From Amycolatopsis sp. NBRC 101858 (lineage in GTDB: Bacteria > Actinomycetota > Actinomycetes > Mycobacteriales > Pseudonocardiaceae): a stretch of DNA of 64,000 nucleotides. Below, piece by piece: positions 25,337 through 32,817 of this stretch. The notes beneath the pieces are model-generated. The model was not told where the DNA came from. It saw only the letters and a program-made list of their open reading frames with translations, and did not search any database. The position numbers and the translations under genes were made by a program. Positions within the stretch are counted from its first letter, which is position 1. Each line of letters begins with the position of its first letter. The DNA lies in contig NZ_BSTD01000004.1 of NCBI RefSeq assembly GCF_030269325.1, positions 102,558 to 166,557 on the forward strand, written 5' to 3'.

Positions 25337-25745
25337 CGACGGCGTCGCCATCTCGATCCCGCAGCTGCCGATCGGCGGCGGCGCCGACGACACGACCGCC
25401 GTGAACCAGTGCGTCACCGTCAGCTGGCTGCAGTCCGACGTCTCGCCCGGCCCGGGCGTGAAAGTCACCGCGATCCGGCTCGAGCGGCCGGGGGTCTTCC
25501 GCCTGGGCGGTGGCTGCGGTGGGACGGACGCCTGCACGGGATTCACCTTCCACGCCAACGGCGACACCTGTTCGGTCGCGGTGACAGCGCTCGGGACCGG
25601 CGGCGACACGCGGCTGACCGTCGCGGGGAAAGCCGAGTGCTCGTGCGAGGACCTCCGCAGCCGGGTGCAGCCGAACTCGATCCGCCTGACCCAGCCGGAC
25701 GAGAGCGCTGAACCGCCGACGCCCGAAACCACCGCGTCCGAGTGA
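25176..25745 (+). CDS. Secreted lipoprotein of unknown function
   Basis: 189 residues with GAGGAGG before ATG 25176. Signal peptide LFRTSSLALVAVLAVGC carries a lipobox with C19. Residues 20-55 are a Pro/Ser-rich linker, and the rest is a small domain with paired cysteines (NQCVTVSW, GGCGGTDACTGF, GDTCSVAV, ECSCEDL) suggesting disulfides. No known family is recognised. Its stop overlaps the GTG of the next membrane-protein gene, so the two form a unit. Confidence 0.68.
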   Translation: MNLFRTSSLALVAVLAVGCSDPAGPRAPDSGTAEPSMSAPSMEPTGPETPRSGDDGVAISIPQLPIGGGADDTTAVNQCVTVSWLQSDVSPGPGVKVTAIRLERPGVFRLGGGCGGTDACTGFTFHANGDTCSVAVTALGTGGDTRLTVAGKAECSCEDLRSRVQPNSIRLTQPDESAEPPTPETTASE

Positions 25746-26599
25746 CACCGGAGCCTGGCCGCTTCGAGCGCTTCGTCGAGGCGGGCAAGTCCGTCATCCC
25801 GCCGCTGACCCTGGTCAGCACGCTGCTGTTCTACTTCGGGTACGTCTCCGCGCGCTCGCAGTACGAGTACTTCGGCGTGGACGTCGACACGGTCGGGCTG
25901 GGGACGCAGGACTACATCATGCGCAGCCCGCAGCCCCTGCTCACGCCGCTGCTGGTGTTCGCCGCGGCGGGTGCCGGCGCGGTCGCGGTGCACGCCGCCG
26001 TCCGCCGGCGGACCCGGGCGGCGACCCGGCTGGGCCGCGCCGGCCAGGTGACGGGCCTGGCCGCGCTGTCCGCCGGGCTCCTGCTGCTGGCCGGATACTC
26101 CTTCCTGCGCGACTGGCGGCTGTACGGGCTCGTCACCCCGCTGCTGATCGCCGCCGGCAGCACGCTGGTCCGGTACGGCTCCTTCGTCCGGCGGCTCACG
26201 CGGGAGCCGCCGGACCCGACGCCGCTTCGCCGGGTTTCGACGGCCCTCGGGTACGTCGTGATCGCCGTCAGCGCGTTCTGGCTGACGGCGACCGTGGCGC
26301 AGTGGTCGGGCCGCGGGCTCGCGATGTACGAGGCGAGCCGCCTGGACAAGCTGCCCAGCGTCATCCTCGACACCAAGGAAAGCCTGTTCCTCCGCAGCCC
26401 CGGCGTCCAGGAGACCAAGCTGCCGGCCTCGGACGGACAGACCTTCCACTACCGCTACCGGAACCTGCGCCTGCTGATCCACGGCAAGGACCGGATGTTC
26501 CTGGTGGCCGACCGGTGGTCGGCGGGCAGCGCGACGGTCGTCGTCCCGCTCGACGGCTCGGTGCGCGTGCAGTTCCAGTTCCAGAACCAGCGCCCGTGA
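25742..26599 (+). CDS. Membrane protein, four to five helices, unknown family
   Basis: 285 residues from GTG 25742, in GTGA overlap with the lipoprotein gene. Hydrophobic segments are at about residues 20-38, 62-82, 100-120, 125-140 and 170-190, followed by a ~90-residue soluble C-terminal domain (LPSVILDTKESLFLRSPGV, LLIHGKDRMFLVADRW). The first helix is followed by YEYFGVDVDTVGLGTQDY. I do not recognise it. The lipoprotein may be its extracytoplasmic partner. Confidence 0.65.
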   Translation: MTPEPGRFERFVEAGKSVIPPLTLVSTLLFYFGYVSARSQYEYFGVDVDTVGLGTQDYIMRSPQPLLTPLLVFAAAGAGAVAVHAAVRRRTRAATRLGRAGQVTGLAALSAGLLLLAGYSFLRDWRLYGLVTPLLIAAGSTLVRYGSFVRRLTREPPDPTPLRRVSTALGYVVIAVSAFWLTATVAQWSGRGLAMYEASRLDKLPSVILDTKESLFLRSPGVQETKLPASDGQTFHYRYRNLRLLIHGKDRMFLVADRWSAGSATVVVPLDGSVRVQFQFQNQRP

Positions 26600-26609
26600 A
26601 CCCGGCGTA

Positions 26610-27212
26610 TCAAGCAGCCCCTCGCTCGCTCCGGAGAGCATGACCACCCGAGTCGCCCGCATCGCCGGCGAGCAGCGCCGCGATCGCCGGCATGCGCCGC
26701 ACCCGGGCCAGGCAGCGCGCCCGCGACGGCCCGATCGAGCCGACCGGGATGCCGAGCGTCGCGCTGATCTCCCGGTAGGACTTGGGCGGGTCGCAGAACA
26801 GCAGCGCGAGCAGCTCGCGGTCGCGCACCGGCAGCCGGGCGCAGGCGCGGCGGGCGGCGGCGCGGCGTTCGGCCCCGATCAGCCCGGCGTCGAACGCGGG
26901 CTCGGTCAGCTCGCCGAGCAGCGGGTCGTCGGTCGGGACCTGCCGGTTCTGGTGACGCAGCAGCCGCAGGCACTCGTGCCGGGTGGTGGTGCGCAGCCAG
27001 CCGGGCAGCGCCTCCGGTTCGCGGATGTGCGTCAGGTTCGCGACCAGCCGCAGCCACACCGCGCCGCTGACGTCCTGGGCGTCGGCATTGCCGAGCCGGT
27101 ACTGCGCGCACACAGACAGGACCAGCGAAGAATATCGTTCGACGATATCGCGCCAGGCCCATTCGGCACCTCGAGCGGCATTTTCCAGCAATGGCACCGG
27201 CGACTCGTGCAT
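26610..27212 (-). CDS. ECF-type sigma-70 family factor
   Basis: 200 residues from ATG 27212 with GAGGAGGGG upstream. Region 2 is ERYSSLVLSVCAQYRLGNADA and WLRLVANLTHIREPEALPGWL; region 4 is LPVRDRELLALLFCDPPKSY followed by REISATLGIPVGSIGPSRAR. No anti-sigma gene adjoins it. It is divergent from the SARP regulator of the RiPP cluster and shares its promoter region, so it may belong to that cluster. The 5' third is AT-richer than the rest, as in the neighbouring SARP gene. Confidence 0.84.
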   Translation of the reverse strand: MHESPVPLLENAARGAEWAWRDIVERYSSLVLSVCAQYRLGNADAQDVSGAVWLRLVANLTHIREPEALPGWLRTTTRHECLRLLRHQNRQVPTDDPLLGELTEPAFDAGLIGAERRAAARRACARLPVRDRELLALLFCDPPKSYREISATLGIPVGSIGPSRARCLARVRRMPAIAALLAGDAGDSGGHALRSERGAA

Positions 27213-27232
27213 GGCCCCTCCTCGGACTGGGA

Positions 27233-27246
27233 TGTTCCCGGGAACA
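27233..27246. promoter_or_regulatory. 14-bp perfect palindrome between sigma and SARP genes
   Basis: TGTTCCCGGGAACA is fully self-complementary. It lies 20 bases upstream of the ECF sigma start and about 100 bases before the SARP start. It does not match the actinobacterial LexA box. It could bind a dimeric regulator acting on both genes. Confidence 0.4.
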
Positions 27247-27261
27247 CGATTTCGCCACGCC

Positions 27262-27300
27262 CTGCTCGCCGACCTTGCAGAGACCTTGCGGGGCGAGCAG
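27262..27300. promoter_or_regulatory. SARP-type direct repeats nested in an inverted repeat
   Basis: GACCTTGC occurs at 27271-27278 and 27282-27289, an 11-base period, which is the spacing at which SARP proteins bind heptamer repeats on one DNA face. CTGCTCGCC at 27262-27270 and GGCGAGCAG at 27292-27300 flank them as perfect inverted arms. The element ends 47 bases before the SARP start and suggests autoregulation. Confidence 0.55.
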
Positions 27301-27347
27301 CATCGACGTGGCCGGTCGTGGCGCGTCGAACGCGGGGAGTCCGCCGC

Positions 27348-30128
27348 ATGGAGTTCCTGCTGTTCGGGGAGGTACAGCTACGCGTCGCGGGAAAGCCGCT
27401 GGACGTCGGGACGCCGCGGCAGCAGGCCGTCCTGGCCGCGCTCGTGGTCGACGCCGGGCGCCCGGTCCCGATGGAGACGCTCATCGACCGCGTCTGGGGT
27501 GACGATCCACCGGGTGAAGCGCGCAATGTGGTGTATTCCCACCTGAGCCGAATTCGGCAGGTGCTCGCCGAGGTCACCGAGCTGACCGGCACAAAGACCG
27601 GCATAACCCGGCGCCCGGCGGGATACGTGCTGGAAATCGATTCCGATGTGGTTGACCTGAATAGGTTCGCACGTTTGGTCGAGCGCGGAAATGACGCCGG
27701 TGAAACCGATCAGGAGCGGGCCGCGGCGTTGCGCGAGGCGCTGCTCTGCTGGCGGGGTGCGCCGCTGGCCGGCGTGCCGGGGGACTGGGCCGACGGGGTT
27801 CGCGCGGCCTGGCACCGGCGCCGGCTCGACGCGGCCGTGCACTGGGGCGAGCTCGAACTGCGGCTCGGCCGGGCCGACGCCGTGCTCGCCGCGATGTCCG
27901 ACCTCGCCGCGGAGTACCCGCTCGTCGAGCCCCTCGAAGTCTTGCTCATGCGGGCCCTGCACAGTGCCGGGCGCGACGCCGAAGCCGTCGAACGCTACGC
28001 CGTCGTGCGGCACCGGCTCGCCGACGCGCTCGGCACCGACCCGGGCCCCGAGCTGCGCGCGCTGCACGAGGCGATCCTGCGGGGCGAGCTGCCGGTGGCG
28101 GCTCCGGCGGCGTCGCCACCACCGTCGTCGCCGGCCCAGCTGCCGCCGGACACCCCGGGGTTCGCGGGCCGCGAGAACGCGTTGCGGCGGCTCGGCGAGG
28201 TGACCGGCGGGCCGTCGCCGGCCGCGCGGGTCGTCGTCCTCTCCGGGACCGCCGGGGTCGGCAAGACGACGCTGGCCGTCCACTGGGCACACTCGGCCGC
28301 CCGCGGTTTCCCCGGCGGGCAGCTGTACGTCAACCTGCGCGGGTTCGACCCGACCGGGTCGCCGATGACGCCGGCCGCGGCGGTGCGCGGGTTCCTCGAA
28401 GCGCTCGAAGTGCCGGGCGAACGGATCCCGACCACCTTGGACGCGCAGGTCGGCCTGTACCGGACGCTGCTGGCGAACCGGCGGGTCCTGGTCGTGCTGG
28501 ACAACGCCCGCGACGCCGGGCAGGTGCGGCCGCTGCTGCCCGGCGCGCGGGCGTGCGTGGTCGTCGTGACCAGCCGCGACCAGCTCGCCGGCCTGGTCAC
28601 CGAGGGCGCGCACCCGCTCGTCGTCGACCTCCTCGACGACGCCGAGGCGCACGCGGTGCTGCGCCGCCGGATCGGCACCGCCCGGATCGCGGCCGACCCC
28701 GCCGCGGCCGAGGAGATCATCGGGCTGTGCGCGCGCCTCCCGCTGGCACTGGCCGTGGTGGCGGCCCGCGCGGCGACGTACCCGGCGTTCAGCCTGGCGG
28801 CGCTGGCCGGGCAGCTGCGGGACGCGCGCGGCGGCCTCGACGAGTTCGCCGGCGCCGACCCCGCGACCGACCCCCGCGCGGTGTTCTCCTGGTCGTACCT
28901 GCTGCTGGACCCCGCGGCCGCCCGCCTGTTCCGGCTCCTGGGGCTGCACCTGGGGCCGGACATCGGCACCCGCGCGGCGGCGAGCCTCGCGGGCCTGCCC
29001 GCCGCGAAGGTGCGGCCGCTGCTGTCCGAGCTCGCGAACGCGCACCTGGTCGCCGAGCACGCCCCCGGCCGCTACACGATGCACGACCTCCTGCGCGCGT
29101 ACGCCGACGAGCTGGTGCACGAGACGGACTCTCCCGCCGACCGGGAAACCGCGGCGCACCGCATGCTCGGCCACTACAGCCACACGGCCTACCACGCCGA
29201 CGGGTTCCTCGATCCCCGTCTCGAGGTCCCGCCCGCGCTGACCCCGTTGCCACCGGGGGCGGAGGCCGAACGGATAGTCGACCGCGGTCGGGCGCTGGCG
29301 TGGTTCGAGACCGAGCACCGGGTGCTCCTCCAGGCGGTCGCCACCGGGGCCGAGTTCGACGCGCGGGTGTGGGAGCTGGCGTGGGCGATCCAGCGGTTCC
29401 TCGCCATGCGTGGCCACTGGCACGACGAGAGCGCCGCGCTCACGGCGGCACTGGCCGCCGCACGCCGCCTCGGCGACCAGCGCAAGCAGGCGTTCGCCCA
29501 CCTGCACCCGGGCGGCACCCAGGTCCGCTTCGGCAGGCACACCGAAGCCGGCGACGACCTCAGGGCCGCGTTGAGCTTGTACAGCGCGAGCGACGATGTC
29601 GTGGGCCAGGCCTACGCGCACCGCCAGTTCGCCTGGCTGCTCGACCGGCAAGGGGCGGTGGCCGACGCGCTCACGCACGCCGAGCAGGCCCTGGAGCTGT
29701 TCCGCACGGCGGGCCACCTGGCCGGCCAGGCGACGGCCCTCAACGCGGTCGGCTGGTTCCACACCCTGCTCGGCAAGCACGAGTCGGCCATCGAGTACTG
29801 CCGGCAGGCCCTCGACCTGCAAACGCAGCTCGGGGACTTCATGGGGGCGACGCAGAGCTGGCACAGCATCGGCCACGCCCACCAGCAGCTCGGCGACCAC
29901 GACCGGGCGATCGCCTGCTACGAGAAGGCGCTGGAACTCGTGCACCGCAACGGGAACCTGGTGATCGAGGCCCGGATGCTCATCGACCTCGCGAACCTCC
30001 GCCGCGACCTCGGCGACCTCGAAGCCGCCCGGGCCGGGTGGCAGCGAGCCCACGACATCCTCGCCCGCCTCGCGCACCCGGAGGCCGACGAAGTGCGGAC
30101 GAGACTGGCGAAAGTACACAAAGGATAG
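27348..30128 (+). CDS. SARP-type regulator with NB-ARC and TPR domains (AfsR-like)
   Basis: 926 residues from ATG 27348; an upstream reading would cross the divergent sigma gene. Residues 1-95 are an OmpR-type winged helix (EFLLFGEVQLRVAGKPLDVG, PRQQAVLAALVVDAGRPV). Residues ~97-240 are the bacterial transcriptional activation domain. A Pro-rich linker leads to an NB-ARC ATPase with P-loop GTAGVGKT at 300-307 and LVVLDNARDAG, and residues ~690-920 form TPR repeats. Such proteins are cluster-situated activators of secondary metabolism. Codons in residues ~50-125 are AT-richer than the genome norm, a sign of mosaic origin. It heads the putative RiPP operon. Confidence 0.9.
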   Translation: MEFLLFGEVQLRVAGKPLDVGTPRQQAVLAALVVDAGRPVPMETLIDRVWGDDPPGEARNVVYSHLSRIRQVLAEVTELTGTKTGITRRPAGYVLEIDSDVVDLNRFARLVERGNDAGETDQERAAALREALLCWRGAPLAGVPGDWADGVRAAWHRRRLDAAVHWGELELRLGRADAVLAAMSDLAAEYPLVEPLEVLLMRALHSAGRDAEAVERYAVVRHRLADALGTDPGPELRALHEAILRGELPVAAPAASPPPSSPAQLPPDTPGFAGRENALRRLGEVTGGPSPAARVVVLSGTAGVGKTTLAVHWAHSAARGFPGGQLYVNLRGFDPTGSPMTPAAAVRGFLEALEVPGERIPTTLDAQVGLYRTLLANRRVLVVLDNARDAGQVRPLLPGARACVVVVTSRDQLAGLVTEGAHPLVVDLLDDAEAHAVLRRRIGTARIAADPAAAEEIIGLCARLPLALAVVAARAATYPAFSLAALAGQLRDARGGLDEFAGADPATDPRAVFSWSYLLLDPAAARLFRLLGLHLGPDIGTRAAASLAGLPAAKVRPLLSELANAHLVAEHAPGRYTMHDLLRAYADELVHETDSPADRETAAHRMLGHYSHTAYHADGFLDPRLEVPPALTPLPPGAEAERIVDRGRALAWFETEHRVLLQAVATGAEFDARVWELAWAIQRFLAMRGHWHDESAALTAALAAARRLGDQRKQAFAHLHPGGTQVRFGRHTEAGDDLRAALSLYSASDDVVGQAYAHRQFAWLLDRQGAVADALTHAEQALELFRTAGHLAGQATALNAVGWFHTLLGKHESAIEYCRQALDLQTQLGDFMGATQSWHSIGHAHQQLGDHDRAIACYEKALELVHRNGNLVIEARMLIDLANLRRDLGDLEAARAGWQRAHDILARLAHPEADEVRTRLAKVHKG

Positions 30129-30149
30129 TCGCCCAACGGGAGGAATGCG

Positions 30150-30437
30150 ATGACCGAAGAATCAATGGAATTCGTCGAACTTTGGCAAAAGGTCAAGGCG
30201 CTGACAGCGAGCCTGTCGAGTGCGGAGCGGGATCTGGTGCGCGCCAGCCTCCTGGTCGCCTGGATTCTCACCACGAAGGTGAGCGAACTCGAGAAGGGGT
30301 TCCAGGGCTCGTTCACGCCGGACCAAGCGGCGGTACTCACGCAGTATGCGTCCGGGAGCGCACCGGTCCACGTGGTACCCCACCTCACCAGTGGCTCCAT
30401 CCAGTCGGTCATCGAGAATTCCATCCGGTCGAACTGA
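30150..30437 (+). CDS. Candidate RiPP precursor peptide, 95 residues
   Basis: ATG 30150 has GGGAGG upstream and lies 21 bases after the SARP stop; one base separates its stop from the radical SAM start. Residues 1-55 are helical and leader-like (FVELWQKVKALTASLSS, RASLLVAWILTTKVSELEK). Residues ~66-95 are small, Ser/Val/His-rich and lack cysteine (SGSAPVHVVPHLTSGSIQSV), a plausible core for C-methylation. Codons are AT-richer than in surrounding genes. There is no Nif11 or nitrile-hydratase leader motif and no GG cleavage site, so the precursor role rests on size and context. A non-modified partner protein is the alternative. Confidence 0.6.
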   Translation: MTEESMEFVELWQKVKALTASLSSAERDLVRASLLVAWILTTKVSELEKGFQGSFTPDQAAVLTQYASGSAPVHVVPHLTSGSIQSVIENSIRSN

Positions 30438-30438
30438 C

Positions 30439-32256
30439 ATGACCGCGCCGCCGGTGGTGCTCGTTTCCATGCCGTTCCTCGAAGCCGATCGGCCGTCCAT
30501 CCAGCTCGGGCTGCTGAAGGCCATCGCGCAGCAGCACGGCTTTCCCGTGCGCACCCTGCACGCCAACCTCGACTTCGCGGTCCGGATCGGGCTCGACCAC
30601 TACCGGCGGCTCGCCGACCACCGGGGCCGGCAGATCGGGGACTGGCTGTTCTCCGTCGAGGCCTTCGGCGACGCCGCGCCGGACCCCGACGGGAAGCTGC
30701 TCGACGAGATCGGTGCCGAACTGTCCTACCTGGACGGTCCGGACCGGCTGCTCGCGATCCGGCGGCAGGACGTTCCCGCCTACCTCGACGCCGTCGCCGA
30801 GGAGCTGGCGGGTGTCCCGGTCGTCTGCTTCAGCTCGACGTTCCAGCAGAACACGGCGTCCTTCGCGCTCGCCCGGCGGCTCAAGGAGCGCGATCCGGAC
30901 GTCGTCACCGTGTTCGGCGGGGCCAACTTCGAGGGGGAGATGGGCCGGGAACTGGTCCGGTCCGTCGAGTGCATCGACTTCGCCGTGCTCGGCGAGGGTG
31001 ACGTCGCCTTCCCCCGCCTGCTCGAAGCGCTCGCGAACGGCGCGGATCCGGGCGCGATCGCCGGCGTTGCCCGGCGGGGTGGCGACGACGTCGTCGCCAC
31101 CCCGGCCGAGCCGCCGCACGAGCGGCTCGACGAACTGCCCGTGCCGGACTACGGCGAGTACTTCGAGCGCGCGACGCGGCTCGGGCTGCCGACCGAGCAC
31201 GTCGCGCTCCCGTTCGAGTCGGCCCGGGGGTGCTGGTGGGGTGCCAAGCACCACTGCACGTTCTGCGGGCTCAACGGCACCACCATGCGCTTCCGCGCCA
31301 AGTCGCCGTCGCGGGTGCTCGGCGAGCTGGACGAGCAGGCGCGCCGCCACCGCACCTTCCGGTTCGACGCCGTCGACAACATCCTCGAACCGGGCTACCT
31401 CAAGGACCTGCTGCCGGCGCTCACCGACGCGCGCCGGGACTACCGGATCTTCTACGAGGTCAAGGCGAACCTGACCCGCGCCCAGCTGAAGCTCCTCGCC
31501 GCGGCCGGCGTCACGCAGCTGCAGCCGGGCCTGGAGTCGCTGAGCTCCGCCGTGCTCCGGCTGATGGACAAGGGCGTCCGCGCCGCCCAGAACGTCAACC
31601 TCCTGCGCTGGGCCCGGTACTACGGCATCGGCGTCGCCTGGAACATCCTGTGGGGGTTCCCGGGCGAGCCCGCCGAGGAGTACGCCGCCCAGGCGGCGGC
31701 CGTCCCGCACCTGGTCCACCTCCAGCCGCCGGCCGGCGCGAACCGGCTGTGGCTGGAGCGGTTCAGCCCGCTGTTCACCCAGCCCGCGCGGTTCCCCCTG
31801 CGGACGCGCGAGCCCGAGGCGAGCTACCGCCACGTCTACCCGTCCACTGTGGACATCGACCGGGTCGCCTACTTCTTCGACTACGACCCGGAAGACGAGT
31901 TGCCGCCCGAGGTCTACGCACCCCTGAAGGACGCGGTGTCGGCGTGGTCCGCCGCCTGGGAGGCGAAGCAGCCGCCGGTGCTGGTCTACCGCTGCGCCCC
32001 CGGTTTCCTGCAGATCTACGACGGCCGGCACTCCGAGACCCACGGCACCTACACCTTCCACGACACCCTCGCGGACATCTACCTGGCCTGTGTGGACCGG
32101 CCGCGCACCGCCGCTGCCGTGCACCGCGAACTCGGCCTGACCGTGCCGGTTTCGGCCGTGGAAAAGGCTTTCCGGGGTTTCGGGGACCGCGGGCTGATGT
32201 TCCTCGACGACACTCTGGCCCTGTCGCTGGCGCTGCCCGCGACACCCGGCCGCTGA
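30439..32256 (+). CDS. RiPP maturation radical SAM C-methyltransferase (rSAM_ocin_1-like)
   Basis: 605 residues. The N-terminus, VVLVSMPFLEADRPSIQLGL, is the B12-binding-type domain of this group, with FGGANFEGEMG and DFAVLGEGDVAFPRLLEAL further on. The radical SAM cluster is C265-x7-C273-x2-C276 within ESARGCWWGAKHHCTFCGLN, the unusual spaced motif of ribosomal-peptide maturation radical SAM protein 1. A C-terminal ~120-residue domain may bind the leader. Known relatives methylate unactivated carbons of ribosomal peptides. No other cobalamin or radical SAM gene is nearby. Confidence 0.88.
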   Translation: MTAPPVVLVSMPFLEADRPSIQLGLLKAIAQQHGFPVRTLHANLDFAVRIGLDHYRRLADHRGRQIGDWLFSVEAFGDAAPDPDGKLLDEIGAELSYLDGPDRLLAIRRQDVPAYLDAVAEELAGVPVVCFSSTFQQNTASFALARRLKERDPDVVTVFGGANFEGEMGRELVRSVECIDFAVLGEGDVAFPRLLEALANGADPGAIAGVARRGGDDVVATPAEPPHERLDELPVPDYGEYFERATRLGLPTEHVALPFESARGCWWGAKHHCTFCGLNGTTMRFRAKSPSRVLGELDEQARRHRTFRFDAVDNILEPGYLKDLLPALTDARRDYRIFYEVKANLTRAQLKLLAAAGVTQLQPGLESLSSAVLRLMDKGVRAAQNVNLLRWARYYGIGVAWNILWGFPGEPAEEYAAQAAAVPHLVHLQPPAGANRLWLERFSPLFTQPARFPLRTREPEASYRHVYPSTVDIDRVAYFFDYDPEDELPPEVYAPLKDAVSAWSAAWEAKQPPVLVYRCAPGFLQIYDGRHSETHGTYTFHDTLADIYLACVDRPRTAAAVHRELGLTVPVSAVEKAFRGFGDRGLMFLDDTLALSLALPATPGR

Positions 32257-32323
32257 CGCGTATCAGGACCGCCGCCGGAGTCTCCGTCCATCGCCAGGAC
32301 GAGTTCGACGAAAGGCGCGTGAC

Positions 32324-32719
32324 ATGGACCCGTCGGTCATCGTGGCGACGGCGAACGCCGCGGCGGAGCGGCTCGCCGGCCGGACGCCGCGGGCGTTCAC
32401 CTGGGGGCCGCTCGAGAGGGGGACCTGCACGATGTTCGCGGGCGCCCGGTGGACGCTCTTCCCCGGCGGGACCGCCACCTTCGACGGCACCGTGGCCGGC
32501 GAACCGGGCCGCACCTGGGTGATCTGGCACGTCGACCTGCTCGACGCGCACGGGACCGTCCTGGGTTCGCTGGCCACCGAGCACCCGGTCGAGGGCGACT
32601 GGCGCAGGTTCGTGACCACGCCGGGCGGCGCGCGGCACCACCGGTTCCGCGCCCGGGCGAACTTCGACGCCGGCCTGTGGGACGACCTCGCCGCCCTGCG
32701 GATGCACTGGAGCTGCTGA
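32324..32719 (+). CDS. DUF6294-like small protein
   Basis: 131 residues from ATG 32324, with AAAGGC about 15 bases upstream. The beta-rich domain reads FTWGPLERGTCTMFAGARWT, LFPGGTATFDGTVAG and VIWHVDLLDAHGTVLGSL, then ends LAALRMHWSC with a C-terminal cysteine. This matches my memory of DUF6294, whose function is unknown. It has no signal peptide. It sits 67 bases after the maturase on the same strand, so it may be part of the RiPP operon. Confidence 0.68.
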   Translation: MDPSVIVATANAAAERLAGRTPRAFTWGPLERGTCTMFAGARWTLFPGGTATFDGTVAGEPGRTWVIWHVDLLDAHGTVLGSLATEHPVEGDWRRFVTTPGGARHHRFRARANFDAGLWDDLAALRMHWSC

Positions 32720-32817
32720 CCGGAATGCCCGGGTGAGCGGCGAGCCCGAGCGACGAAGATCACTTCGCGCCGGTCCCGTGCCGGGCCGGCCACTTCCGTC
32801 CCGCATGATGCACGGAC

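Noticed and set aside
27233-27246. LexA SOS box
   Set aside because: TGTTCCCGGGAACA lacks the actinobacterial TCGAAC-N4-GTTCGA pattern.
26640-27347. Upstream extension of the SARP frame, giving a product of more than 1100 residues
   Set aside because: It would run antisense through the whole ECF sigma gene and add residues without family resemblance. The ATG at 27348 begins exactly at the expected start of the winged-helix domain.
30150-30437. Assignment of the small ORF as a Nif11 or nitrile-hydratase-leader peptide
   Set aside because: Neither leader motif nor a GG/GA cleavage site is present, so only a general precursor role is proposed.
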